NCBI RefSeq assembly: GCF_009857135.1
Contig: NZ_CP047318.1
Span: forward strand, 62,001-126,000
Direction: 5' to 3'
Length of the DNA stretch: 64,000 nucleotides
Source of the DNA: Streptomyces sp. HM190
Lineage (GTDB): Bacteria > Actinomycetota > Actinomycetes > Streptomycetales > Streptomycetaceae
Shown: in pieces, positions 53,905-62,232 of the stretch
Layout of the letters: each line of letters starts with the position of its first letter
Numbering within the stretch: position 1 is the stretch's first letter
Made by a program: the position numbers and the translations under genes
Notes under the pieces: model-generated
What the model was told of the DNA's origin: nothing
The model's database searches: none
Seen by the model: the letters and a program-made list of their open reading frames with translations, nothing else

Positions 53905-55344
53905 GTGGCAGGGAGGCGACAGACGGTGGTCTTGGATCCGCGTCGCTGGCTGGAGTTGAGGCGGTTTCGTCCGCTGTACGAGTCCGGTGCGATGAGCCTG
54001 CGGGAGATCGCGAAGGAGACCGGGCTGAACCGCCGGACGGTCAGCAAGTACCTCAAGGACCCCGCATCGGTCGCGCCACCGAAGAGAGAAACAGCAGATC
54101 AGCGGCCTCGGCGGGTGGTCGACGAGGTCGCACCGCTGATCGACGCGATGCTCCGGTCCGAGATCCTGCTCAAGGGAAGGGTGATCCACGAGCGCCTGGC
54201 CCAGGAGTACGGAGTAACGATCAACTACCAGCGGGTGAAGCTCTATCTGCAGGAGGCACGGCCCCGGATCGCGGAGGAACTGGGTATCAGCCCGGGTGAC
54301 CTGGCGGGCCTGCACCGGCGGTTCGAGGTCGTCCCGGGGGCTCAGGCCCAGGTCGACTGGGGAGACGAGGGCAAGATCCTGGCCCATGTCGGTATCCCGA
54401 AGGTCTACTCCTTCCACATGACGCTGTCGTACTCGCGCGACCCGTTCTGCTGCTTCACCACCAGCCAGGACCTGGCCACGTTCTTCGACTGCCACCGGGC
54501 CGCGTTCGCGCACTTCGGCGGGGTTCCGATGAGCATCGTCTACGACCGGACGAAGACGGTCGTGCGCCGGCACGTCGCCCCCGGCGAAGCGGTTCCGCTG
54601 CATCCGGAGGCGGTCGCCTTCGCCGGGCACTACGACTTCGACATCGACGTGCTGGCCGCCTACCGGCCCCAAGGCAAGGGGCGGGTCGAGCGGCAGGTGA
54701 ACATCGTCCGCGACCACGTCCTGGCCGGGCGGGCGTTTTCCTCCATCGAGGAGCTGAACGCCGCCTTCGCCGCCTGGGTCCCGCTGCGGCGGGCGAAGGT
54801 CCACGGCACCCACGGCGAGGTCATCGGACACCGGGCCGTGCGCGACCATATGGCCCTGCGTCCGCTGCCGGCGACTCCGTAGGTGGTCACGCAGCGGCAT
54901 CTGCGGCACGTCGGCAAGGGCTGCCTGGCCGCCTTCGACGCGAACCTCTACTCGGTGCCCGCCCGCAAGGTCCGCCCCCGTCAGCTGGTCGAGATCCGGG
55001 CCACGAAGTCGCAGGTCAGCCTGCACTCAACCGTCCCCGACACAGGTGGCCAGACCTTGTTGGCCGTCCACCTACGGGCCGTTGGACGAGGCGCCCGCAT
55101 CGTGGATGAGACGCACTGGGACGGCCTTCCCACCGGCGTCGGCCGCCGCGTCACCACCGGCGACGCCCTGCCCTCGTCCCGCCGCGGCCAGGCAGCCGGG
55201 CCGCAGGCCGGACCGCTACAGGCTCTGCTGAACCGGGCCGCCGCCGCGAACGTCGAGGTCGGCCGCCGTCCGCTGTCGGTCTACGACGAGCTGACCGGCA
55301 CCCGCGCCTTCACTGCCAACTCCGCCACCAAGGAAGCCCGTTGA
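53905..55344 (+). pseudogene. istA: istA transposase interrupted by TAG
   Basis: The first 325 codons read as IstA: a helix-turn-helix (MSLREIAKETGLNRRTVSKYL), the first catalytic Asp in AQVDWGDEG, the second in IVYDRTKTVV, and the Glu in PQGKGRVERQVN. A TAG at 54880-54882 follows PLPATP. The same frame then continues VVTQRHLRHVGKGCLAAFDANLYSVPARKVRPRQLVEIRA and on to 55344, the normal IstA C-terminal domain. A Tyr codon turned to TAG explains the break. Each half is otherwise uninterrupted. Confidence 0.85.
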
Positions 55345-56112
55345 GCGAGCTGACCAGCACCCGCATCCGCACCACCGCCGCCAAGCTCGGCCTGCCGCAC
55401 CTGGCCGAGGCCCTGAACCAGTACATCCAGCGGGCGGACGAGGCCAAGATGGGCTACCTCGACCTGCTCGACCTGGTGCTGTCCGAGGAACTCGCTGTCC
55501 GCGACGATCGTCGTTTCCGCAATGGCCTGCGGCTGTCGAAGCTGCCGCACCACAAGACGCTGGAGGACTACGACTTCTCCTTCCAGCCCGAGCTCGACCC
55601 GCGCAAGGTCAAGGACCTGGCCACCCTGTCCTTCGTCGAGGAGAAGGCCAACGTCGCTCTGCTCGGGCCGCCGGGGGGTCGGCACGACGCACATCGCCGT
55701 CGCCCTGGCCGTCGCGGCCTGCCGGGCCGGCTACTCGATCTGCTTCACCAGCCTCGACGACATGGTCCGCCACCTCAAAGCCGCCGAAGACCAGGGCCGG
55801 CTGATCAGCAAGCTCACCAGCTACCTCCGGCCCAGCGTCCTCGTGGTCGACGAGGTGGGCTACCAGCCGCTGGAACGGGCCGAGGCGAACCTGGTCTTCC
55901 AGGTCATCTCCAGGCGTTACGAGAAGGGCTCGATCATCCTGACCTCGAACAAGACCTTCGGTGAATGGGGCCAGGTCTTCGGCGACGAGGTTCTGGCCAC
56001 CGCGATCCTCGACCGCCTCCTGCACCACTGCGAAGTCGTCTCGATCAACGGCAAAAGCTACCGGCTCAAGAACCGCCTCCAGGCCATCGAGCGGGACTCC
56101 GACGTGGCCTGA
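55341..56112 (+). pseudogene. istB: istB helper ATPase with frameshift in the Walker A motif
   Basis: The first part, from GTG/TTG-type start at 55341 (overlapping the istA end in TTGA), reads MSELTSTRIRTTAAKLGLPHLAEALNQYI and on to NVALLGPPG. There a run of six G (55673-55678) shifts the frame. The rest continues one frame over as VGTTHIAVALAVAACRAGYSICFTSLDDM, Walker B VLVVDEVGYQPL, and ends DSDVA at 56112. One surplus G breaks the gene in exactly the ATP-binding loop. Confidence 0.85.
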
Positions 56113-56116
56113 GCAA

Positions 56117-56167
56117 TGGTGCACATTACTTCGTACTCGGTTGTGCACTCAGAGGAGTACCGGGACA
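56117..56167 (-). repeat. right terminal inverted repeat of the IS21-family element
   Basis: On the minus strand it begins TGTCCCGGTAC and ends GTGCACCATT. It aligns with the left end over about 53 bases, including both GTGCAC boxes. Confidence 0.75.
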
Positions 56168-56560
56168 GCCGGTGTGCCACCGATCGCGTGCCCCGCCCGC
56201 CTGTCGGTGTCGAGGTCTTGTTCCCAGCGCGGCTCGCCCCGGCGGGTGTCACCGATGCCCCGCACGTAGACCTCGGGCAAAGATGCTTCGACGACCTCAC
56301 GGGCCCGGTCGCGCAAGGCATGCGTGCGGTCGGCCAGGACAGGTGCAGATCCCGCGGCCTGGACGACGGTGGAACCCGGCGTCGCGTATCCGGCGTTCGG
56401 CCGCGACCCGCAGTCGCATGGTCATCCGCGCGCCGGCCGGCAGCTGCGGGTCCTGCTCGATGGACGACCGGCGCGGGCAGGGCCAAAAGCCCCCACCCAG
56501 GACCAGCCTCACGTGCGCCCTGCTCACTTGGCGGCACCCCGCAGGGAACGGAAGCGGGGC
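56160..56560 (-). pseudogene. decayed gene fragment next to the IS21 right end
   Basis: Minus strand. One frame reads DPQLPAGARMTMRLRVAAERRIRDAG. A neighbouring frame continues with good codon use as VVQAAGSAPVLADRTHALRDRAREVVEASLPEVYVRGIGDTRRGEPRWEQDLDTD, then runs into the IS end. Together they look like one frameshifted gene cut by the IS21 element. The family was not recognised. There is no complete gene in the 415-bp gap. Confidence 0.35.
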
Positions 56561-56583
56561 TGTGAGTGAAGGCGATGGCGTGC

Positions 56584-57168
56584 TCAGGCAGCGGTGACCA
56601 CATCTGCGTGAGCGACCCGCAGCAGGGTGCGGGCGGCGTCCTTGGCGTGACGGGCGGGCTCTGGAGACCCGGAGATGGCCGCTGTGGTCATCGCGCCCTC
56701 GGCGAGGAGGACGAGCTGGTCGGTCAGCCACGCGGGCACGTCCGCGGCGGCCACGAGATCGGCAAGATATCGCCGGAAGGCATCCTTGTGGGCCTTCGCG
56801 ATGTCGGCCACGCTCTGGGACGTCGCCCCCAGCTCCCCGAAGGAGTTGATGAAGCCGCAGCCGCGGAACCCCTGCTCACTGAACCAGAGGAACAGCCAGT
56901 CGAAGACCGCCAGAATCCGCTGCTCGGGTGAGTCGTAGGTATCCACGTGCTGGGCAAGATCGCGGAGCCACCTCGCGTCCCGCCGCCTCAGGTACGCCTC
57001 GACCAGGGTGTCCTTGGAAGGGAAGTTCTGGTACAGGCGCTTGAGAGGCACGCCGGAGGCGGTGCGGATCGCATCCATTCCCACCGACTGAATGCCTCGG
57101 CCGTAGAACAGCTCCTCCGCAGCGTCAAGGATCCGCTGCTCAGTCGTCTCGGCTTCCACTTCGCTCAC
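56584..57168 (-). CDS. TetR-family transcriptional regulator
   Basis: A 194-residue protein, GTG start at 57168 (VSEVEAETTEQRILDAAEELF). The HTH is GIQSVGMDAIRTASGVPLKRLYQNFPSKDTLVEAYL. The ligand domain carries SEQGFRGCGFINSFGELG, with a CGF motif common in one TetR subgroup. Directly upstream lies AAAACGGTCGTTCT (57178-57191), a copy of the palindrome AGAACGNNCGTTCT found at four more sites nearby. Autoregulation and control of the DUF1348 gene at 58274 are likely. Confidence 0.85.
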   Translation of the reverse strand: MSEVEAETTEQRILDAAEELFYGRGIQSVGMDAIRTASGVPLKRLYQNFPSKDTLVEAYLRRRDARWLRDLAQHVDTYDSPEQRILAVFDWLFLWFSEQGFRGCGFINSFGELGATSQSVADIAKAHKDAFRRYLADLVAAADVPAWLTDQLVLLAEGAMTTAAISGSPEPARHAKDAARTLLRVAHADVVTAA

Positions 57169-57177
57169 CCAATCTCG

Positions 57178-57191
57178 AAAACGGTCGTTCT
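57178..57191. promoter_or_regulatory. TetR operator copy upstream of the TetR gene
   Basis: AAAACGGTCGTTCT matches AGAACGNNCGTTCT with one mismatch. On the minus strand TATCGT, a possible -10 box, precedes it, so binding would cover the transcription start. Confidence 0.6.
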
Positions 57192-57296
57192 CCCACGATA
57201 CAGCCACCAGGTTGCACGGCAGATTCCCGGGCGCGGGCCGGCCGTCGCCGTGTGCGCCTGCCCGGATCGGGGCCGGGCGTGTTGCCCGCTGCCCAC

Positions 57297-57833
57297 TCAA
57301 GCGAGCGCAAGGTCTGCCTGGGGCTGCTCAGCCGGTGCGGTGGCGACGCGGAGGCCGGCGCGGTCCCGCCGGTGATCCCGTTCCTCGAGTGTTCCGGTCC
57401 AGTCCGCCAGGAGTTCGACGATGCCCGCGCCGCGGCCGTGCTCATCAGGGGCACCGGTGCAGCGAGGGTGGGGCGAGGGCGCCGTGGCGCCGGAGTCGGC
57501 GACCTCGATACGCACGGCGCGGCCTTCGACCGCGAGGCTCACGATCATGTCGGCCCGTCCGTGCTGGGCCGCGTTTCCCGCAAGCTCGCCGACGATCAGC
57601 AGGACGGAGTCCTGATCCTCCGGGACGACGTCCCATCGGGCGAGCAGGGATGCGGCGAAGTGGCGGGCGGCGTGTACCCAGCGCTCCTCAGCGGGGAGGG
57701 CGATCATGCCGTGCCGGTGCATGCCCGTACGGGCATGGGCCAGCGCCGGGGGCACGGGGGCCGGCCGGGGCTGTTCGCCGGACGGGGGCAGCGCCATCGG
57801 CGGGGGTCGCATTGCGGTGTGCGAGAGAGTCAT
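57297..57833 (-). CDS. SpoIIE/RsbW-like serine kinase-type ATPase (anti-sigma-like)
   Basis: A 178-residue protein, ATG at 57833 (MTLSHTAMRPPP). The HATPase_c_2 fold is visible in HAARHFAASLLARWDVVPEDQDSVLLIVGELAGNAAQHGRADMIVSLAVEGRAVRIEVADSG: N-box with the Asn residues and G1 box DSG. Later GRGAGIVELLADWTG is the G2-like lid. Streptomycetes have many such stand-alone ATPases, some acting as anti-sigma factors. Two palindromes of the TetR type lie about 180 bases upstream. Confidence 0.8.
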   Translation of the reverse strand: MTLSHTAMRPPPMALPPSGEQPRPAPVPPALAHARTGMHRHGMIALPAEERWVHAARHFAASLLARWDVVPEDQDSVLLIVGELAGNAAQHGRADMIVSLAVEGRAVRIEVADSGATAPSPHPRCTGAPDEHGRGAGIVELLADWTGTLEERDHRRDRAGLRVATAPAEQPQADLALA

Positions 57834-58011
57834 GGGATCACCCAGCTGAGCTTTCCGAGCCCGCATCAACAGGTTCGTGTTCTGCAGCTTCTCTGCCCTC
57901 GGCCCTGGATTAGGACGGCGTCAGGGCCCAGGCGGCGGTCCTGCGGCACTCGCGGCGGTCGACCGGCAATCCGTCCGGCCAGTTATGACAGTGTCGTGAG
58001 CCTTCAGACTA

Positions 58012-58025
58012 AGAACGATCGTTCT
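58012..58025. promoter_or_regulatory. palindrome AGAACGATCGTTCT, TetR-type operator
   Basis: A perfect 14-bp inverted repeat, first of a pair 38 bases apart (start to start). It matches the site upstream of the TetR gene. Confidence 0.65.
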
Positions 58026-58049
58026 ATCGATTGAGATGAGACCACCTGT

Positions 58050-58063
58050 AGAACGGTCGTTCT
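58050..58063. promoter_or_regulatory. palindrome AGAACGGTCGTTCT, TetR-type operator
   Basis: A perfect match to AGAACGNNCGTTCT. It is followed at once by an AGGAGGG and a GTG (58077), as if it once controlled a plus-strand gene that is now lost or reduced. Confidence 0.65.
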
Positions 58064-58273
58064 AGGCACAGGAGGGGTGCGCCGAACTGCCGAGGATCCG
58101 GAGCAGCGCCCCACGCTTACCGCAGGTGAGAGGGTCTGCAGGGCCTGCGAGGGATTCCTGAGCCCAAGCCCTCCAGGTGCGTGGCGGCCCCTGCCGCAGG
58201 TACAGCGTCACGAGCGAACCGCCGCACCGTGGATCCGGCGTCGGGTCCGGGTCCACGGCGCGGGGGTGGCCGG

Positions 58274-58747
58274 TCAGAGGCCGAGGTCGCTCAGGCCGGG
58301 GTGGTCGTCGGGGCGGCGTCCGAGGGGCCAGTGGAACTTGCGCTCCGATTCCTTGATGGGAAGTTCGTTGATGCAGGCGTAGCGGTGGTGCATCAGGCCG
58401 TTGTCATCGAACTCCCAGTTCTCGTTGCCGTAGGCGCGGAACCAGTTGCCCGAGTCGTCGTGGTACTCGTAGGCGAAGCGCACGCCGATGCGGTTGCCGT
58501 CGAAGGCCCACAGTTCCTTGATGAGCCGGTAGTCCAGCTCCCGGTTCCACTTGCGGGTGAGGAAGGCGACGATCTCGTCGTAGCCGGTGGCGAACTCCGC
58601 GCGATTGCGCCAGTAGGAGTCCACCGTATAGGCGAGGGCGACCTTTTCCGGGTTGCGGGAGTTCCAGCCGTCTTCCGCCAGGCGGACTTTCTGGATGGCG
58701 GTCTCCCGGGTGAACGGCGGGAACGGGGGCCGCGGTTCATGACTCAT
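58274..58747 (-). CDS. DUF1348 / NTF2-like protein
   Basis: A 157-residue protein, ATG at 58747 with AGAGGAAG before it. [94 protein letters not shown] and [28 protein letters not shown] are the conserved DUF1348 blocks. It is a small NTF2-fold protein of unknown function. Two TetR-type palindromes flank its promoter, so it is the clearest target of the regulator at 56584. Confidence 0.88.
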   Translation of the reverse strand: MSHEPRPPFPPFTRETAIQKVRLAEDGWNSRNPEKVALAYTVDSYWRNRAEFATGYDEIVAFLTRKWNRELDYRLIKELWAFDGNRIGVRFAYEYHDDSGNWFRAYGNENWEFDDNGLMHHRYACINELPIKESERKFHWPLGRRPDDHPGLSDLGL

Positions 58748-58820
58748 GTCGCTTCCTCTGGGTCTGTCGGTATCGCCGCTGGTGGGGTGTGAGTTCCGTT
58801 GGCGTGGGTGCGCTGCCGTG

Positions 58821-58834
58821 AGAACGAGCGTTCT
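58821..58834. promoter_or_regulatory. palindrome AGAACGAGCGTTCT downstream of the DUF1348 -10 box
   Basis: Perfect match to the 14-bp motif. It lies between the putative -10 box (58844-58849) and the gene start, so bound repressor would block initiation or elongation. Confidence 0.65.
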
Positions 58835-58843
58835 CGTCGACGG

Positions 58844-58849
58844 GTATAA
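58844..58849 (-). promoter_or_regulatory. putative -10 box of the DUF1348 gene
   Basis: On the minus strand TTATAC lies about 97 bases before the ATG at 58747, between two operator copies. No good -35 element was seen. Confidence 0.45.
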
Positions 58850-58855
58850 CCTACG

Positions 58856-58869
58856 GGAACGATGGTTCT
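58856..58869. promoter_or_regulatory. degenerate TetR-type palindrome upstream of the DUF1348 -10 box
   Basis: GGAACGATGGTTCT matches the 14-bp motif with two mismatches. With 58821-58834 it brackets the -10 box. Confidence 0.5.
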
Positions 58870-58960
58870 CGCGCAAGACCCCCAGGTGCGTCCGGGGCAA
58901 GCCGCTGTGAACAACAGGCTTGAGGTGAGGGGGTCGAGGGCCGGGCCCGTGACTCGCAGT

Positions 58961-58996
58961 CGCCCTGCACGCCGCCCTGCACGCCGCCCTGCACGG
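58961..58996. repeat. three tandem copies of a 12-bp unit
   Basis: CGCCCTGCACGC is repeated three times, with the last base of the final copy changed. It lies in non-coding DNA between the DUF1348 gene and the sulfur operon. Confidence 0.7.
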
Positions 58997-59099
58997 AAGC
59001 CTGGCGCCGCTCGGCCGCGCGACGCCTGCCGCTTCCTGACCAGCCGCCTTCAGGACATTCGCCCGTACCGTCGGCATCGCATCAGGCATCGTCGTCGGA

Positions 59100-59282
59100 C
59101 GGCTGCGCCCGGCCGCCCGCCCGCCACTGGCAAGCCCAGACTGCTCAGCCGGACATCATCCGGAGCGCCCTTTTCGCGGGTGATGCGTTCCGCGTCACGG
59201 AGGGCGGCCTCGCGGGCGAACTCGGCGGCCGGCTCGGCGGCGAGGGCGTCCGCCTCGGCGCGTCGGCGATCACGTGGGTCAT
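59100..59282 (-). pseudogene. 5' remnant of an SfnB-like acyl-CoA dehydrogenase gene
   Basis: An ATG at 59282 overlaps the TGA of the SsuD-like gene in ATGA, the usual coupling in this operon. It reads MTHVIADA. After a one-base shift it continues EADALAAEPAAEFAREAALRDAERI, which matches the start of the SfnB-like protein encoded at 61666 (GDGEALAVAAELAADF and on). After some 40 codons all similarity is lost. It is the broken beginning of a further flavoprotein gene. The rest of the gap to 58870 holds nothing else that can be supported. Confidence 0.5.
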
Positions 59283-60442
59283 CGCCGGCTCCCGGCGTCC
59301 GCGAACGGGATCTGAGCAACGGGCTTTGCGGCCGTCGCGCCGCGGAACGGATGGCTCCACAGCCCGCGCGCCTGAAGCCGTGGCAGGACGCCCTCGCCGA
59401 ACCAGTACGCCTCCTCCAGGTGCGGGTAGCCGGAGAGCACGAACTCGTCGATGCCGAGGGAGTGGTACTCCTCGATGCGCTCGGCGACCTCGTCATGGCT
59501 GCCGACCAGTGCGGTGCCCGCGCCGCCGCGGACCAGGCCGATGCCGGCCCACAGGTTGGGGTGGATCTCCAGACGGTCGCGGCCGCCACCGTGCAGGGCG
59601 AGCATCCGCTGCTGCCCCTCGGACTCGCTGCGGGCGAGCCCGGCCTGGACCGACCGCACGGTTTCCGGGTCGAAGCCCTCCAGGAGACGGTTCGCCTCCG
59701 CCCACGCCTGCCCGGAGGTGTCGCGGGTGATGACGTGCAGCCGGATCCCGAAGCGCACGGTGCGGCCCTCCTCGGCCGCCAGCCCTCGGATCCGGGCGAT
59801 CTTCTCGGCGACCGCGGCCGGCGGCTCGCCCCAGGTGAGGTACACGTCGACGTGCTTGGCCGCGACCTCCCCGGCGAGGGGCGAGGACCCGCCGAAGTAC
59901 ACCTCCGGCACCGGGTCGGGCAGCCGGGCCAGCTTCGCCTCCTCGACCCGGAGGTGCTCACCGGTCAGGTCGACGGTCTTCCCTTGCCACAGCCCCCGGA
60001 CGATTTCCAGGAATTCGCCGGTCCGGCGGTAGCGGGCATCCTTGTCGAGGAAGTCGCCGTAAGCCTTCTGCTCGTGGCTCTCGCCGCCGGTGACCACGTT
60101 GAGCAGCAGCCGTCCGCCGGTCTGCCGCTGGAAGGTGGACGCCATCTGCGCGGCGAGCGTCGGCGAGACGAAGCCGGGCCGGAAGGCGACCAGGAACTTC
60201 AGCCGCTCGGTGTTCTGGCTGACCATCGCCGTGGTCAGCCACGCGTCCTCGCACCAGGCGCCGGTGGGTGTGAGCGCGCCCACGAAGCCCAACTCCTCGG
60301 CCGCACGGGCGATCTGGCTCAGATAGGCGACCGTCGGCGACCGGTCACCGCCGGTCGTGGTGACCGGGGTGCCGTGGCCGCCGCCGACGACGTGGCGGCT
60401 GTCGCCATTGGTGGGCAGGAACCAGTGGAAGGTGAGGGACAC
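59279..60442 (-). CDS. ssuD: FMNH2-dependent alkanesulfonate monooxygenase (SsuD-like)
   Basis: A 387-residue LLM-class flavin monooxygenase. MSLTFHWFLPTNGDSRHVVGGGHG is the SsuD N-terminus. RLKFLVAFRPGFVSPTLAAQMASTFQRQTGGRLLLNVVTGGE is the conserved core with flavin-phosphate and substrate residues, and PEVYFGGSSPLAGEVAAKHVDVYLTWGEPP the next block. It cleaves alkanesulfonates to aldehyde and sulfite with reduced FMN, which the SsuE-like protein at 61663 would supply. It is 28 bases after the SfnB-like gene stop, in one operon. Confidence 0.9.
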   Translation of the reverse strand: MSLTFHWFLPTNGDSRHVVGGGHGTPVTTTGGDRSPTVAYLSQIARAAEELGFVGALTPTGAWCEDAWLTTAMVSQNTERLKFLVAFRPGFVSPTLAAQMASTFQRQTGGRLLLNVVTGGESHEQKAYGDFLDKDARYRRTGEFLEIVRGLWQGKTVDLTGEHLRVEEAKLARLPDPVPEVYFGGSSPLAGEVAAKHVDVYLTWGEPPAAVAEKIARIRGLAAEEGRTVRFGIRLHVITRDTSGQAWAEANRLLEGFDPETVRSVQAGLARSESEGQQRMLALHGGGRDRLEIHPNLWAGIGLVRGGAGTALVGSHDEVAERIEEYHSLGIDEFVLSGYPHLEEAYWFGEGVLPRLQARGLWSHPFRGATAAKPVAQIPFADAGSRR

Positions 60443-60469
60443 GTGGGCCTCCGATGGGGGATTGGTTCG

Positions 60470-61666
60470 TCAGAGCAGGCCGTGCCGGGGCGGCCGTGTG
60501 CCGTTGAGCAGGTAACGGCCTATGTGCTGGACCTTCCAGCGGGCCGGGTCGTGCAGGGTGTGGGTGCGCGCGTCACGCCAATGGCGGTGCAGGCCGGCGG
60601 AGTCGAGCGCCGAGCGGGTGCCGGAGACCTCGAACAGGGCGCTGCCGACCTCCACGGCCACCTCCGCCGCCGTCACCTTGGCCGCAGCCACCGCTATCGA
60701 GGCTTCCGCCGCGGAGTCGTCCGTCAGCTCGGTGCGGGCGGCGTCCACGGTTCTGGCTGCGGTGGCGAGCAACGCGTCGGCGGCCCGCACCCGGATGGCC
60801 AGTTCCCCCAGCCGTTGGATCAGCAGCGGGTCGTCGGCGGCGGTCGGGTGTCCTTCGTCGACGCTCTCGAACCAGGGACGGCTCTTCGTGCGCACGAAGT
60901 CCACGGCCTCGGCCAGCGCTCCGGAGGCGATCCCGGCGTCGATGGCGGCGTGCAGCAACTGCGCCACCGCACCGTGGAGCTGCGGTCCCCGGAAGGTGAG
61001 GTGGTGCGGCACCACACGGTCGGCGGGCACCGGCACCGACTCCAGGCGGACGGTTCCGCTGGCGGTGGTGCGCTGCCCCATGCCGTCCCAGTCGTCCACG
61101 ACCGTGAGGCCGGGTGCCTCCCGCGGCACGAAGGCCACGTGCAGGTTGTCGTCGTCGGCGCGGGCGAGGACCGGGACCCAGTCGGCGAAGAGGGCGCCGG
61201 TGGAGTAGTGCTTGACGCCGTCGAGGACGTACGACCCGTCCGGGCGGCGAGCGAGCCGGGTGCGGATGTCCTGCACGTGCTTGGTTCCCGCCTCGGACTG
61301 GGCGTTGCCGAAACGCTTGCCTCGCAGCACCTCGCCGAAGAGGAACCGCTGCTGCTCGTGGGTCCCCTGCCGGCGCAGCACACCCACGTACACGAAGTGG
61401 CTCTGCGGGATCTGGGCGAGGCTGGCGTCGGCGGCGGCCAGCAGCCGGAAGATCTCGGCGAGCGTCTCCACGCGGACGTCCGCGCCGCCGAACTCGGCCG
61501 GCACCGTCACCCCGAGCAGTCCGGAGGCGGACAGCCGCCCCAGCTCCGCGTGCGGCAGCCGGCGGAGCGCGTCCCGCTCCGCGGCGCCCTTGCGGAAGTC
61601 CGCGGCCAGCTCGGCGGCGACGGCGAGGGCCTCCCCGTCGCCGCCGATCACGGCCAGGGCGCTCAT
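60470..61666 (-). CDS. SfnB-family acyl-CoA dehydrogenase-like flavoprotein
   Basis: A 398-residue protein; ATG 61666 overlaps the stop of the flavin reductase gene in ATGA. HAELGRLSASGLLGVTVPAEFGGADVRVETLAEIF, FGNAQSEAGTKHVQDI, KHYSTGALFADWVPVLAR and the C-terminal RTHTLHDPARWKVQHIGRYLLNG are the SfnB signatures. Such enzymes accompany sulfone and sulfonate use and are thought to oxidise the carbon skeleton or act as monooxygenase partners. Cytosolic flavoprotein. Confidence 0.88.
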   Translation of the reverse strand: MSALAVIGGDGEALAVAAELAADFRKGAAERDALRRLPHAELGRLSASGLLGVTVPAEFGGADVRVETLAEIFRLLAAADASLAQIPQSHFVYVGVLRRQGTHEQQRFLFGEVLRGKRFGNAQSEAGTKHVQDIRTRLARRPDGSYVLDGVKHYSTGALFADWVPVLARADDDNLHVAFVPREAPGLTVVDDWDGMGQRTTASGTVRLESVPVPADRVVPHHLTFRGPQLHGAVAQLLHAAIDAGIASGALAEAVDFVRTKSRPWFESVDEGHPTAADDPLLIQRLGELAIRVRAADALLATAARTVDAARTELTDDSAAEASIAVAAAKVTAAEVAVEVGSALFEVSGTRSALDSAGLHRHWRDARTHTLHDPARWKVQHIGRYLLNGTRPPRHGLL

Positions 61667-62220
61667 CCGGTGGCCGCCAGCAGCGTCGTACGGCCGCCCA
61701 GCGCGAGCGAGAACTGGTCCGTGACCTGGGCCAGCGCCTCGGCCGAGGCGGGCGCGACGATCAGCGAGCCGTCGTCGCCGACCGTGATGTCCTTGTCGAG
61801 CGTGAACCACCCCGGTGTGATGTGCGCGGGTCCCATGGAGGCGAGGACCGGCCGCAGGGCGTAGTCGATGGCCAGGACGTGGGCGGTGGAACCGCCGGTG
61901 GCCAGGGGCAGTACGGTCTTGCCCGCCAGGGCGTACTGCGGGAGGAGGTCGAGCAGCGACTTCAGCAGGCCGGAGTAGGCGGCCTTGTAGACCGGGGTGC
62001 CGATGACGACGCCGTCCGCGTGCTTGACCAGGGCGCTGGCCTCGACGATCGCCGGGTGAGCGAAGTCGGCGTGCAGCAGGGCCTCGGCCGGCAGCGTGCG
62101 GACGTCGAACGGGATCACCTCGTGGCCCTGGGCCGCGAGCCGGTCGTCGAGGTGGCGCAGCAGCCGGGCGGTGCGGGAGGTGGGAGAGGGACTGCCGGAG
62201 ACGGAGAGGATGGTGGCCAT
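61663..62220 (-). CDS. ssuE: NAD(P)H-dependent FMN reductase (SsuE/MsuE-like)
   Basis: A 185-residue flavodoxin-like protein: MATILSVSGSPSPTSRTARLL with the FMN phosphate loop, GVVIGTPVYKAAYSGLLKSLLDLLP, and LATGGSTAHVLAIDYALRPVLASMG, all typical of SsuE. It reduces FMN for the two-component monooxygenases encoded on either side. Start ATG 62220 follows a GGTCCCTCCC-complementary purine stretch; 12 bases separate it from the previous gene. Confidence 0.92.
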   Translation of the reverse strand: MATILSVSGSPSPTSRTARLLRHLDDRLAAQGHEVIPFDVRTLPAEALLHADFAHPAIVEASALVKHADGVVIGTPVYKAAYSGLLKSLLDLLPQYALAGKTVLPLATGGSTAHVLAIDYALRPVLASMGPAHITPGWFTLDKDITVGDDGSLIVAPASAEALAQVTDQFSLALGGRTTLLAATG

Positions 62221-62232
62221 GGGAGGGACCTT

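Larger units (their letters stand above)
53801..56167 (+). mobile_element. IS21-family element with both genes broken, about 2.37 kb
   Basis: Left and right ends form long imperfect inverted repeats starting TGTC. Inside are istA with an in-frame TAG and istB with a one-base insertion in its Walker A. No matching target duplication was found at the flanks (left CAGGCGT, right GCCGGTG), so the surroundings may have been rearranged after insertion. Confidence 0.8.
57834..58273. other. intergenic stretch with two TetR-type palindromes
   Basis: About 0.44 kb between two minus-strand genes. A short plus-strand frame begins with GTG at 58077 after GGAGGG and reads VRRTAEDPEQRPTLTAGERVCRACEGFLSP. 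It has a Cys-x-x-Cys but then overlaps the neighbouring gene, so it is more likely a remnant than a gene. Confidence 0.4.

Noticed and set aside
56116..56600. Intact gene between IS21 and the TetR gene
   Set aside because: The coding signal changes frame and runs into the IS end, so only a remnant can be claimed.
58862..61864. 1000-codon open frame antisense to the sulfur operon
   Set aside because: It shadows SsuD and SfnB genes in the antisense frame; composition is Val/Gly/Arg-rich and no domain is present.
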